Below are positions 54,904 through 62,963 of a stretch of DNA of 64,000 bases, piece after piece; position 1 is the stretch's first letter; every line of letters starts with the position of its first letter. The DNA is from Centipeda flueggei ATCC 43531. Its GTDB lineage: Bacteria > Bacillota > Negativicutes > Selenomonadales > Selenomonadaceae. Position numbers and translations under genes: made by a program. The stretch spans positions 247,185 through 311,184 of the forward strand of contig NZ_GG694006.1 in assembly GCF_000160695.1 (NCBI RefSeq), written 5' to 3'. Below the pieces are notes generated by a model. The model made no database searches. It saw only the letters and a program-made list of their open reading frames with translations, and was not told where the DNA came from.

Positions 54904-56433
54904 TCACTCGATGCTCAGTCCGACATCACAGCGCAGCTGTATCGCCTCAGCAATATGAGACGCTCCGATGATCGTTTTTCCATCAAGATCGGCAATCGTC
55001 CTTGCCACTTTAATGATGCGGTCATGCGAACGTGCCGACAGCTGAATGCGGTGAAATGCCGCTTCCAGCAGATGCTCTGCATTCTCTTCCATCGTACAGT
55101 ACTTCTTGATCATGCTGTGATTCATCTGTGCATTACAAAAGAGGCCGTAACGCCCTAGGCGCTCCCGCTCAATCGTACGTGCCCGCACCACGCGGGCGCG
55201 AATTGATGCAGATGACTCAGCCCGCTGCGTCGCGTGCAAATCCGCATAATTCACACGTGATACACGAATATGAAGATCAATACGGTCTAATAACGGTCCC
55301 GACAGCTTTCGTGTATAACGTTTGATCTCCCCCGCAGAACATTCACACGTATGATCTTTGTCTCCGAAAAATCCGCAGGGGCACGGATTCATTGCCGCTA
55401 CCAAAATGATACTAGAGGGAAACGTCAGTGTTGCGTTTGCACGCGACACTGTAATCTGGCGATCCTCAATCGGTTCACGCAGCACCTCAAGCGTCTTCTT
55501 GCTGAACTCCGGCAGCTCGTCGAGAAAGAGTACGCCGTGATGCGCGAGTGTCACCTCGCCCGGACGCGGGATACTGCCTCCGCCGATCATCGCCACCGTC
55601 GAGGATGTATGGTGCGGACTGCGGAAGGGGCGCGTGGTCACAAGCCCCGTATCCTTGCCGAGCAGCCCCGAGATGCTGTAAATCTTTGTGATCTCGATGG
55701 CTTCTTCCTTCGTCAGCTCTGGCAGAATCGAAGACATCCGACGTGCCAGCATTGTCTTGCCCGAGCCGGGTACACCGACCATGAGGACGTTATGCCCTCC
55801 CGCCGCTGCAATTTCAAGCGCACGCTTCGCCTGATACTGCCCCTGTACGTCTGCAAAGTCATCGGTAAAGGCTGCATCCGTTTTCTGCTCTGTCAAGTGT
55901 GGCACAGCAGGAGTCAGCACCTCTGTGCCAGTCAGATGACGCACAAGTTGCGCCAGATTCTCGACCGCATAGACCTTCAGCCCATCAATGAGGAGTGCCT
56001 CGTCTGCATTGGAGGGTGCAACGTAAAACTCCGTCAGCCCATGTTCCCGCGCCGTAATCGCCATTGGGAGAATCCCGCTGATCGGACGGCAGTTCCCATC
56101 AAGGGAAAGCTCTGCCGAGAAAAGCGCACTCTGCACTGCCGCCTCGGGAACCATACCGTAGGATGCAAGCAGACCAACCGCAATCGGCAGATCAAGCCCC
56201 GAGCTGTCCTTTCGCACATCGGCGGGTGCAAGATTCACCGTCACCCGTTCCTGCCGCAGCTGAATGCCGGAGTTGCGGATTGCCGTCCGTACCCGCTCCT
56301 TAGACTCCTTTACCGACGTATCGGGAAGCCCGACCAGCTCAAAGCTCGGCAGCCCGGGCGACACATCCACCTCAACGTCGATAATTCGTCCGTCTATCCC
56401 GAGGGTCGTCGCACCATAGGTCTTTGCAAACAA
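54904..56433 (-). CDS. comM: YifB/ComM-type Mg-chelatase-like AAA+ ATPase
   Basis: A 509-residue AAA+ helicase-like protein. The N-terminal LonC-like domain is IDVEVDVSPGLPSFELVGLPD. The Walker A is GVPGSGKTMLARRMSSIL, Walker B is HHGVLFLDELPEFSKKTLEVL, and FGDKDHTCECSAGEIKRY contains the family cysteines. ComM promotes branch migration during natural transformation in Gram-negatives; dprA in the same window fits a competent organism. Start is TTG 56433 with GGAGG eight bases ahead. It heads the same-strand gene series. Confidence 0.93.
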   Translation of the reverse strand: MFAKTYGATTLGIDGRIIDVEVDVSPGLPSFELVGLPDTSVKESKERVRTAIRNSGIQLRQERVTVNLAPADVRKDSSGLDLPIAVGLLASYGMVPEAAVQSALFSAELSLDGNCRPISGILPMAITAREHGLTEFYVAPSNADEALLIDGLKVYAVENLAQLVRHLTGTEVLTPAVPHLTEQKTDAAFTDDFADVQGQYQAKRALEIAAAGGHNVLMVGVPGSGKTMLARRMSSILPELTKEEAIEITKIYSISGLLGKDTGLVTTRPFRSPHHTSSTVAMIGGGSIPRPGEVTLAHHGVLFLDELPEFSKKTLEVLREPIEDRQITVSRANATLTFPSSIILVAAMNPCPCGFFGDKDHTCECSAGEIKRYTRKLSGPLLDRIDLHIRVSRVNYADLHATQRAESSASIRARVVRARTIERERLGRYGLFCNAQMNHSMIKKYCTMEENAEHLLEAAFHRIQLSARSHDRIIKVARTIADLDGKTIIGASHIAEAIQLRCDVGLSIE

Positions 56434-56466
56434 CGGCCTTCCCTCCTACGTTTCAAATATAAGAAA

Positions 56467-56472
56467 ATTATA
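56467..56472 (-). promoter_or_regulatory. -10 element upstream of comM
   Basis: A perfect TATAAT at 56467-56472 lies 34 bases before the comM start. No good -35 was found at 16-18 bases, so it is a tentative promoter for the long same-strand series. Confidence 0.45.
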
Positions 56473-56517
56473 ACACAGGATAGGGGAAGATGGCTAATGA
56501 TTCTTTGCAAAAGAAAA

Positions 56518-56553
56518 GAGATTCCAAACGTCGATTAGGATGAATGGAATCTC
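56518..56553 (-). terminator. terminator at the border of the secreted-protein island
   Basis: GAGATTCCA and TGGAATCTC pair perfectly with an 18-base loop. On the minus strand the stem is followed by TTTTCTTTT. It lies 170 bases after the stop of the first island gene and before comM. Confidence 0.82.
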
Positions 56554-56722
56554 TAAATGCCTATAGAATGTAGTGGATATTATCAGTGCAGACGTGTTTC
56601 GAGTTTGGATGTTTGATCAATTCCCAGAAAGAGCTTCATAGCCATAGCTGTCATAATTTGCATCCTCGATGCCCACATCAGAAAGAACGAGCTAGTTCTA
56701 CATGAGGCACATCTGTCCGTTA
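56554..56722. other. short gap with a possible coding remnant
   Basis: Between the terminator and the first island gene no intact gene is seen. On the minus strand a short frame (DVGIEDANYDSYGYEALSGN, preceded by an in-frame TAG) could be the tail of a lost gene. The sequence TATTATCAGTGCAG near 56580 weakly recalls the end of the intergenic repeat. Confidence 0.3.
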
Positions 56723-57115
56723 TCATTTACCTCCCAAGTGTTCATGAACAACATTGAGGAGTTCCAACATAATCTGAGGATCAAAGTCGTCGCGAATCCT
56801 ATGAAAGCTCACATCCCCATCCTTAGTCCCAATGAGCTCTCCCGCATCATTGTAAAACTCTAAATATAAGGTCTTATAGCGATACGGCTCGTTATAGTCA
56901 TACTCGGTGCTGATAAGGATATAGCCTTCCTTACGATTGACAAATTTCGTCTTTACCTTACCGTGTGAAGTTGTGAAATCAAAAGCCACACTGTCCCGAT
57001 CGAGATAAAGCACCCCTTTATCATTTGAACTTATAATCTGCCAATCCGCTGCCGAACATACCGTTCCAAACAGCATAATAAACATCGTCATCAACAGACA
57101 CATTTTCTTCATCAT
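56723..57115 (-). CDS. small secreted protein, surface-adhesin-E-like (copy B)
   Basis: About 130 residues: signal peptide (MMKKMCLLMTMFIMLFG, cleavage near SAA) and a short mature domain beginning DWQIISSNDKGVLYLDRDSV, with KVKTKFVNRKEGYILISTEY and a charged end. The pattern of an aromatic start, YLD, then a basic strand resembles the surface-adhesin protein E family; the assignment is by eye. It is a diverged paralogue of the gene at 57523-57921 (shared YLD.DS, G.V...., T.DGD). ATG 57115 has GGGAG eight bases ahead; codons at 57121 and 57112 are alternatives. Confidence 0.72.
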   Translation of the reverse strand: MMKKMCLLMTMFIMLFGTVCSAADWQIISSNDKGVLYLDRDSVAFDFTTSHGKVKTKFVNRKEGYILISTEYDYNEPYRYKTLYLEFYNDAGELIGTKDGDVSFHRIRDDFDPQIMLELLNVVHEHLGGK

Positions 57116-57182
57116 TTTCATCTCTCCCGGTTATGCGAATACATGATGTGAGCCCACCGTGTTTTTATATCTTACAGTGCGT

Positions 57183-57500
57183 AATATACAGATCACTCTT
57201 TATCGTAAGAATGCCCCAGATAGCTGAGTGAAAAATCCAATATCTTGTCCTGCACACTGTCATCCTGGATGTAACGCCACTCCTCATTGCGTTTCGTTTG
57301 ATACTTCCAATAGTGATCTTTTATGCCTCTACAAAATTTATAGTGATCCTGTCCGATCATCTTTTTCCCTTATGATATGAATATCCTTGATCATCGGTAC
57401 AAACATATGGTCTTTTCATCGAATTCGCATGAGCAGATGTGACAAGAACGACCATCAGTCCAAGAAGCAGAATGGTAAAGCTACACAAAAATTTTCTCAT
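57183..57500 (-). pseudogene. decayed copy of the secreted YVCTDDQGY protein
   Basis: From ATG 57500 the frame encodes a signal peptide (MRKFLCSFTILLLGLMVV) and PYVCTDDQGYSYH, then stops at a TGA after 47 codons. In another frame the sequence continues with KMIGQDHYKF, WKYQTKRNEEWRYIQDDS and VQDKILDFSLSYLGH. Both parts align in order with the intact gene at 59144-59551, but the roughly 30 residues between YDYYIERTV and the KKKMIG segment are missing. So an internal deletion with frameshift has broken a second copy. Confidence 0.8.
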
Positions 57501-57522
57501 GTCCCCTATCCTCCACTAAAAT

Positions 57523-57921
57523 TTAACTTCGCTCACCAACATAGATCAAAAAATTCTCCATAATGGCATAAATCGCGCTCCTTGGGGGAACTTCAAAGTA
57601 AGTTTCATCACCGTCTGATGTGGCAAGGAGTACATCATTCTCATCGTAGAGCCGCTGCATTGTCCTTTTACAAAGCGGTGGTTCCTCAAATTTATAGTGG
57701 AATGTTCCGATGGTATACGTCGATTGATGAGGCATATAAATTCTAGCACGTACATGCCCTGTTTTCCCATCGCGATCATAATACGCACTGTCAAAGTCGA
57801 GATAAATCCGTGCATTACCGGGAGCACGTGACACAAGTGTCCAATGCTCTGCCGAACAGACCGAAGTAAACGATAGACACATAAGCAAAAAACAGATAAA
57901 ACATATAGTACGCTGCATCAT
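57523..57921 (-). CDS. small secreted protein, surface-adhesin-E-like (copy A)
   Basis: About 132 residues: signal peptide (MMQRTICFICFLLMCLSF, cleavage after CSA), then EHWTLVSRAPGNARIYLDFD and YYDRDGKTGHVRARIYMP. Further on it has KRTMQRLYDENDVLLATSDG and a helical end. It pairs with the paralogue at 56723-57115, which shares WTLVS/WQIIS, YLDxDS, KTGHV/HGKV and xSDGD/TKDGD. The start at 57921 has GGAGG four bases before it and a second ATG one codon on. Function unknown. Confidence 0.72.
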   Translation of the reverse strand: MMQRTICFICFLLMCLSFTSVCSAEHWTLVSRAPGNARIYLDFDSAYYDRDGKTGHVRARIYMPHQSTYTIGTFHYKFEEPPLCKRTMQRLYDENDVLLATSDGDETYFEVPPRSAIYAIMENFLIYVGERS

Positions 57922-58299
57922 TCTTCCTCCATACACAAAATTATTTTACATTCTATGTGTTTCTATATAAAGAAGGGGGAATCCCTTCTCAGCTTTTATT
58001 TTTCCAAAAAGAAATTCTTAAGAACTTGCTGATGAGTCAGATCGAGGCAGCTTTTCCTCTGTCAAGAAGACAAGCCATATGCATAGTAAGGACTATGCCG
58101 AGGATTTGTCGAAATGGACAGTACGCCCCCCGCTAAGATAATGTGGTTGAATTTATTAGTCCTTCAATAAAAAATTACAAACATCTAAAAACAAGCAGGA
58201 TTCCAAAAGAAAATGTAGAATGGAATATACAAAATCAGCTTTTTGGGGCAAGTCGCCAATATGTCTTACTCTTCTTCATAAAAGCAAGGAGAAACACTT
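57922..58299. other. 378-bp gap with the degenerate repeat and a hairpin
   Basis: No gene is supported. It contains a hairpin GAAGGG...CCCTTC near 57972-57988 followed on the plus strand by TCAGCTTTTATTTTT, and the degenerate copy of the intergenic repeat (58017-58168). The AT-rich stretch upstream of the plus-strand gene at 58300 should hold its promoter, but I found no clear boxes. Confidence 0.5.
58017..58168. repeat. degenerate intergenic repeat, copy 3
   Basis: This copy matches the middle and right side of copy 1: GCATAGTAAGGACTATGCCG against GCATAGCAAGGCTATGTGG, then GAGGATTTGTCGA, CCGCTAAGAT and GAATTTATTAG at the end. The left part starts ACTTGCTGAT like the hairpin next to copy 1. 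Terminal inverted repeats are eroded. Same orientation as copy 1. Confidence 0.6.
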
Positions 58300-58839
58300 A
58301 TGAAACTACTTCCATCACAAATTATTGTGCTAATCATCACGCTTTCCTGCATGATCACAGCCTCCTCTGCCGCGGCAGAGATGCAAGACAGACCTTTGGC
58401 AAAGGTTAGATATACAGATTTTGTAGACCGTGTCAATGAGATGCTTACACTCGAAATTTTTCACACAACTCTGTCCCCTATCCGTTATGACAAAAATATG
58501 TCAACCGCGAAAGAGGACGTATACACGACGAGAACAAACAGCGATATGTTGGTTGCTTTCTATATACAGGACGGCTTAGTATGTAGCGTCGGTGCCCAAT
58601 TCAATCAGCAGGACAAACAGAGAGCCCGCGAGGCAGTCGATGTCATGGCTGCCGTCGGTCTCGCCATGGGCATGACGCCTGACGAAGTGCGACAGGTCTT
58701 GAACCTAAAACCGTTCGAGAATGCGCTCTGCGGTAAAGCTCACTGTATAAGAACAGGAACAGATGTTTACCTTGTAACTACGAAACATGGACGTGATCTT
58801 TTCATGGCTGTCTATGCAGATCCATATCCACATCCATGA
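58300..58839 (+). CDS. secreted protein of unknown function, paralogue 1
   Basis: A 179-residue exported protein: signal peptide (SQIIVLIITLSCMITASSAA) and a mature part with YTDFVDRVNEMLTLEIFHTT, RYDKN, and AAVGLAMGMTPDEVRQVLNL. It shares a full-length pattern with the protein at 59637-60185 (YTDF, HTTL, RYD, GMTxDE, LKP, and a C-terminal VT..H). AAGGAG stands eight bases before the ATG. It is the only plus-strand gene in the island. Function unknown; no known family recognised. Confidence 0.8.
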   Translation: MKLLPSQIIVLIITLSCMITASSAAAEMQDRPLAKVRYTDFVDRVNEMLTLEIFHTTLSPIRYDKNMSTAKEDVYTTRTNSDMLVAFYIQDGLVCSVGAQFNQQDKQRAREAVDVMAAVGLAMGMTPDEVRQVLNLKPFENALCGKAHCIRTGTDVYLVTTKHGRDLFMAVYADPYPHP

Positions 58840-59143
58840 CACGATCAGCTCATAGACAGATATACTGATTCCTAACTAAAACATAAGCATTGGATCGCTC
58901 TGCACGAGAAAGGAACGTTGTGAGAATACTGCGGAAAAGATGATAAGAAAAAGCATTGAGGACGTCACATAAAATGTAAAAATTACAATATGTAAAAACG
59001 AATCTGTGTTGCCGTTACACGTCTAACGGCAACAGATGACTAGTCCAACTCTAGTATGTTGAGGATCCTTTTCCTATTAAGGAAATATAGATAAGCAGCC
59101 CTCCTGTTGTATCTTTCTACAACGGGAGAATTGTTGTCTGCTT
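58840..59143. other. 304-bp gap with two hairpins
   Basis: No gene is supported between the two convergent genes. TGTTGCCGTT and AACGGCAACA form a ten-base-pair stem near 59009-59036, without a T-run. A second hairpin at 59101-59128 is listed as a terminator. Confidence 0.5.
59101..59128. terminator. hairpin between convergent genes
   Basis: CTCCTGTTGTA and TACAACGGGAG pair with one G-U, around a six-base loop, 16 bases past the stop of the minus-strand gene at 59144. T-runs are weak on both strands, so strength is uncertain. Confidence 0.5.
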
Positions 59144-59551
59144 TTAGTCTTTATAGTAATGCAGCCGTCCGATATATCCTAAAGCGTAATACAATATTTT
59201 GTCCTGTACACTATCGCTTTGAACATAACGCCAACGCTTATCCGAGGAAGTATGATACTGCCAATAGTACTGCCCTTTTTCTTTTTTATAAGTATATACA
59301 TCCCTACCAATCATTTTTTTCTTATCATATTGTTGAATATATGTAAAAAACAATAAGTTTGGTTCATTTTCTGCAACAATAACAACAGCTAAATCATGAC
59401 TGAAAGAAACTGTTCTTTCGATATAGTAATCATACCCTTGATCATCTGTACATACATAGGCTCCTTTAAATTTGTCAGCAGAAACAACTGCCATTGAAAT
59501 CAGCTGAATACCTATGAAGACACTCAAAAATACAGATAACATTCTTTTCAT
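59144..59551 (-). CDS. small secreted YVCTDDQGY protein (intact copy)
   Basis: A 135-residue exported protein: signal peptide (KRMLSVFLSVFIGIQLISMA), then FKGAYVCTDDQGYDYYIERT and ENEPNLLFFTYIQQYDKKKM. The tail has WRYVQSDSVQDKILYYALGY. The decayed copy at 57183-57500 shows the same N- and C-terminal parts, indicating a duplicated family within the island. ATG 59551 has GGTGGAGAG ahead. Family and function unknown. Confidence 0.75.
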   Translation of the reverse strand: MKRMLSVFLSVFIGIQLISMAVVSADKFKGAYVCTDDQGYDYYIERTVSFSHDLAVVIVAENEPNLLFFTYIQQYDKKKMIGRDVYTYKKEKGQYYWQYHTSSDKRWRYVQSDSVQDKILYYALGYIGRLHYYKD

Positions 59552-59636
59552 TTTCTCTCCACCTTTTTGTAAATACATCAAAAATATTCAGCACAATTTA
59601 AGTTCGAAAATCCACTCCTTTCGCATATTTATAGTC

Positions 59637-60185
59637 CTAGGATCTCGACGCAAAAAGAGCAACACCTATATATCCATTCTTATGTCGAAGTGTAACAACT
59701 CGAATAAGTTTTCCAGACTTTTTGCAGAAAGCCTCACCCACCATAGTATTTTCTTTCCAAGGTTTTAGTTTAAACAGGCTATTGAATTCATCTACGGTCA
59801 TACCAGCAGCAAGGCAAGCAGACATAATAACTTCAGCCGCACCTTGTTGTGCCATCTGATTCCCCTGCCGAAAGAGCGCGGCTACTTCATACGTCACACC
59901 ATTTTTTACATAAAAGATAATATGTGCACCGTTGGACGTTTCAGCTGCATATGCTAGAGTTTCCTCCTCCGACTCATCAGCATCATAACGAGGTGATTCC
60001 AATGTTGTATGCAAAACACCTAACCCCAATATGTCATTGATCTTACCCAGAAAATCTGTGTAATATAGATTATTCACTAAGGGATTGTCATCGTTCCAAC
60101 CGCTTGCATGGACTGCCATACTATATGTCAGAATGTAAAACGCACACATAAATGCAATAGGAATTGGATAAAGAATGCGTTTCAT
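59637..60185 (-). CDS. secreted protein of unknown function, paralogue 2
   Basis: A 182-residue exported protein: signal peptide (KRILYPIPIAFMCAFYILTY), then YTDFLGKINDILGLGVLHTT, RYDAD, FYVKNGVTYEVAALFRQG, and AAGMTVDEFNSLFKLKPW. It is a diverged paralogue of the plus-strand gene at 58300-58839 and faces it. GGGGG precedes the ATG by eight bases. It lies in a same-strand run with 60219 and 60821. Function unknown. Confidence 0.8.
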   Translation of the reverse strand: MKRILYPIPIAFMCAFYILTYSMAVHASGWNDDNPLVNNLYYTDFLGKINDILGLGVLHTTLESPRYDADESEEETLAYAAETSNGAHIIFYVKNGVTYEVAALFRQGNQMAQQGAAEVIMSACLAAGMTVDEFNSLFKLKPWKENTMVGEAFCKKSGKLIRVVTLRHKNGYIGVALFASRS

Positions 60186-60218
60186 AATTATTGCCCCCTA
60201 AACTGCATCTCTATATCA

Positions 60219-60803
60219 CTATTCGCTGGCATGAACTTTAATCGAAGTTATAATACCGCTCTTTACCGTAAACCACATTGTCACAGACCCATTTACATTA
60301 TATGCATATATAGTTTTGTCTAGACGTTTCCGATACTCTTCATTATCTTTTTCAGAAAGTTTCGGTGCACTATGCCTTTCAGTTGAGACACTATCTGCTG
60401 TGCCATATATCTGGGATAATACATTTTCTGGCATCCCAATACTTACTCCATCTGCGGTTTTAAAGTCGCCTCTCCCATCTACGGTAATTGTAGTTACGAT
60501 ATAATTATCATCCGCATTCCATGCTGTCAACAGAATACTTGCTCCCATATAGGAAAGTTCAATTCTATAGCCTGATTGTGACGCATTATACGGCTTTCCA
60601 AAAATAGAAAGCAGTTTTTTCATAGAATCCCCTACACAGATACCATTGATTGCCGTCTGCTTCTCGTATATAGAACAACTTATCGGCATAGCGCCAAGAT
60701 TTCTTGTGTATTCCACCGGACGTTGAGCCGTACATATAGGACTAACAAATAAACAAAAAAAGAACACAAGGCATATCTTCTTGAAATAGTATCTTTCAAA
60801 CAT
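60219..60803 (-). CDS. secreted protein with two SmpA-like repeats
   Basis: A 194-residue exported protein (signal peptide near KKICLVFFFCLFVSPICT). Two stretches follow one pattern: GICVGDSMKKLLSIFGKPY and GVSIGMPENVLSQIYGTAD, resembling the short helix-strand repeat of SmpA/BamE-like or beta-lactamase-inhibitor-like folds. The end is rich in aromatic and hydrophobic residues (TMWFTVKSGIITSIKV). GGAGG stands nine bases before the ATG. Unknown function; fold guess is by eye. Confidence 0.72.
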   Translation of the reverse strand: MFERYYFKKICLVFFFCLFVSPICTAQRPVEYTRNLGAMPISCSIYEKQTAINGICVGDSMKKLLSIFGKPYNASQSGYRIELSYMGASILLTAWNADDNYIVTTITVDGRGDFKTADGVSIGMPENVLSQIYGTADSVSTERHSAPKLSEKDNEEYRKRLDKTIYAYNVNGSVTMWFTVKSGIITSIKVHASE

Positions 60804-60820
60804 TGTTTAATTCCTCCACA

Positions 60821-61357
60821 TTAACGTGAGCCATCAATCAGTGTATAAATATTGTCCGAAAAGTTTGGATCCATATATCTTCCTTCTCGTGCGGAGTACC
60901 ACTGTTGCCCACCATAAAACTTCATGTTATATGCAAGATAAAATGCCATTTCACCATCAAAATAATGCCCTGTTTCAGCCATAGTTCCTACCGGTGGAAT
61001 ATATCGCCATTCATTATCCCTAAAATCCCACCAATACATTCGTCTTGATTCCCAATTATACATGAAATGAGCTGTTCCTGACCCAGAAGGTTCTATATTC
61101 CCTCGATCAGCCTCTGGAACATGAATTTCCCTAATGGCAAGTTTATATATTGGAGGATTGTATTCTTCCACGACTAACGATGTTTTATCAATATAAGATG
61201 CGTACCCCATATGAGCACCACATAGGATAAAGTTTTTGTTTCCCCACAGATAATTCGGATAATCAGCTCGCACTATCCCATGTGTTCCAAGAACGAGAAA
61301 AAACATCATAAACACGAAAAGTTTCTTATACATATTCACAAATTGGTATTTTCCCAT
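60821..61357 (-). CDS. secreted aromatic-rich protein of unknown function
   Basis: About 178 residues with an N-terminal membrane/signal segment (KKLFVFMMFFLVLGTHGIV) and a mature part rich in Trp and Tyr: NYLWGNKNFILCGAHMGYAS, RMYWWDFRDNEWRYIPPVG and FYGGQQWYSAREG. WRYIPP resembles the WRYVQ part of the YVCTDDQGY protein downstream. First of four minus-strand island genes in a row. The start is uncertain: ATG 61357 (after GGGAG) is used; 61360 and 61333 are possible. Confidence 0.68.
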   Translation of the reverse strand: MGKYQFVNMYKKLFVFMMFFLVLGTHGIVRADYPNYLWGNKNFILCGAHMGYASYIDKTSLVVEEYNPPIYKLAIREIHVPEADRGNIEPSGSGTAHFMYNWESRRMYWWDFRDNEWRYIPPVGTMAETGHYFDGEMAFYLAYNMKFYGGQQWYSAREGRYMDPNFSDNIYTLIDGSR

Positions 61358-61494
61358 CATAATTCTCCCTATCTGATACATTTTTCATTTGGATATAGTT
61401 GAGCTTTATTATTACTATTTTATATATATTAGTATAACATAAAATCTAGATTTTCTCTATAAAAATCTATCTGTCAGCCATGTTTCCAGTTATT

Positions 61495-62660
61495 TTATAC
61501 TACATTAACTTCAATCCCGCCCTTGAAAATAACAACTATCACTCCATCCTCCTTCACCACAATGTGATCGAGCAGACCTCCCCATAGCTCCTCGTCAAAC
61601 TCAACCTGCTCCCCACTAATACCGCATACCGCTTGAATCATGCCCTCCAAGGTCTTTCTCTTGCTCTCCCTCTCGGCAATTTGCTCGTCCAACCTCGCCA
61701 GATGCCCCTGCTTTTCCACATAGAGTCTACGAATCTCATTCTCCTGTTTCAGATATTCCGTCTGATCCTGTGCCACCCGTGAATTCTCGCGAATCAGGTT
61801 TTCAAGCCGTTCTGTCAAAACACGAAGTTCCTGCTCTGCCCTATTGTGTTCCTCCATCAGCTCCCTCGTTTGGCAAACGCTGTCAATCAGTGACCGAAGT
61901 TCCCCAATCACACACTCCTTGACTTCCACCAAGGAGTTCAGTGCCTTGACGAAAATCCATTTGATTTCCTCTTCCGTCAGATGCCTCGTACTGCACGGCT
62001 TGCCCTTGTGGGTATATTTCTTGTTGCAGCGGTATATTACCCTACGGTACTTATCCGTGGAGTGCCATACCTTCGCCCCGTACCAACCGCCACAGCAGCC
62101 GCATTTGATTTTGTTCGCAAAGATGCTCACGCCGCTGTGTTTGCCGTTCTGCTCTCTACGCTTTATCTCCGATTGCACAAAGTCGAACAAATACGGTGGG
62201 ATAATGGGCTCGTGGTGTTCTTCCACATAGTATTGCGGAATCTCGCCCGTGTTCTTCCGCCGCGTCTTATCGAGAAAGTCCGCCGTATACTCTTTCTGAA
62301 TCAGTGCATCGCCACGATACTTCTCGTTTGTAAGGATGGAGCGCACCGTTGAAATGTACCACTTGTCCTTTCCCGACGGGGATTTGATGCCGCGCTTCTC
62401 CAGTTCCTTCGTAATGGCATAAAAGGATCGCCCGCCAAGGAAGAGTTTGTAGATGAGCCTTACGATTTTCGCCTGTTCCTCGTTGATTTTGAAGTCCTTG
62501 TCATAGCCGAGGAATGCGCTGTATCCCACACTGGTCTTGCCCTCGGCGAACTGCTTGCGCTTGCCCCATGTGGTGTTTTCCGAGATGCTGCGGCTCTCCT
62601 CCTGCGCTAGGCTCGACATAATCGTGATAAGGAGTTCCGTCTTACCACCAATTTTGATAC
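61495..62660 (-). pseudogene. large serine recombinase lacking its catalytic domain
   Basis: The frame holds the tail of the resolvase domain (ITIMSSLAQEESRSISENTT), the recombinase domain (LGGRSFYAITKELEKRGIKS and GKDKWYISTVRSILTNEKYRG), a zinc ribbon (IKCGCCGGWYGAKVW, CNKKYTHKGKPC) and a long coiled coil ending in a small C-terminal domain. The N-terminal 130 or so residues with the nucleophile serine are absent: the frame hits a TAA at 62689, and homology ceases near 62655. So it cannot recombine DNA. An upstream ATG at 62619 still allows translation. It is the relic of an integrated element. Confidence 0.85.
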
Positions 62661-62664
62661 AATC

Positions 62665-62737
62665 TAACGATGCACCCCCTATACCCGATTAACGATGCAC
62701 ACCCTTGCACCCCCTCAGTCGAAATTTTGCATCCCCC
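62665..62737. repeat. short direct repeats at the recombinase break (possible IS end)
   Basis: TAACGATGCAC occurs at 62665-62675 and 62690-62700, 25 bases apart, each followed by C-rich DNA, and GCACCCCCT or similar recurs to about 62737. Repeated motifs near one end are typical of IS21-family termini; that family name is an inference. They lie where the recombinase homology ends. No transposase gene is visible. Confidence 0.4.
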
Positions 62738-62910
62738 TGTAAGTAAAACTGAACACGGAAATCTAAAAACTTGGTCACCGGGATCTGGATATCGGACAAT
62801 CTTTGAACTTCGATAAGGTAATTTCGCACATCAATGGGTACAACATTGACCATTGCACCCACAGACTTGAACTTCACACCCGTATTCTTGATTAAAGAAT
62901 TTTCATACAC

Positions 62911-62948
62911 AAAAACCTCGGACTGCCTATTCTCAGTCCGAGGTTTTT
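62911..62948. terminator. bidirectional terminator after the FMN reductase gene
   Basis: AAAAACCTCGGACTG and CAGTCCGAGGTTTTT form a perfect 15-base-pair stem with an eight-base loop and T-runs on both strands. It ends the minus-strand gene at 62964 and marks the right border of the island. Confidence 0.92.
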
Positions 62949-62963
62949 GATTCTAAAATATTC

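Noticed and set aside
57972..57995. Plus-strand terminator near 57975
   Set aside because: A hairpin and T-rich tail are present, but no plus-strand gene ends there; it may be a relic, so it is only mentioned in the gap entry.
62689..62910. 73-codon minus-strand frame upstream of the broken recombinase
   Set aside because: No ribosome site of note or recognised motif, and its end lies in the short C-rich repeats; more likely the non-coding end of a mobile element.
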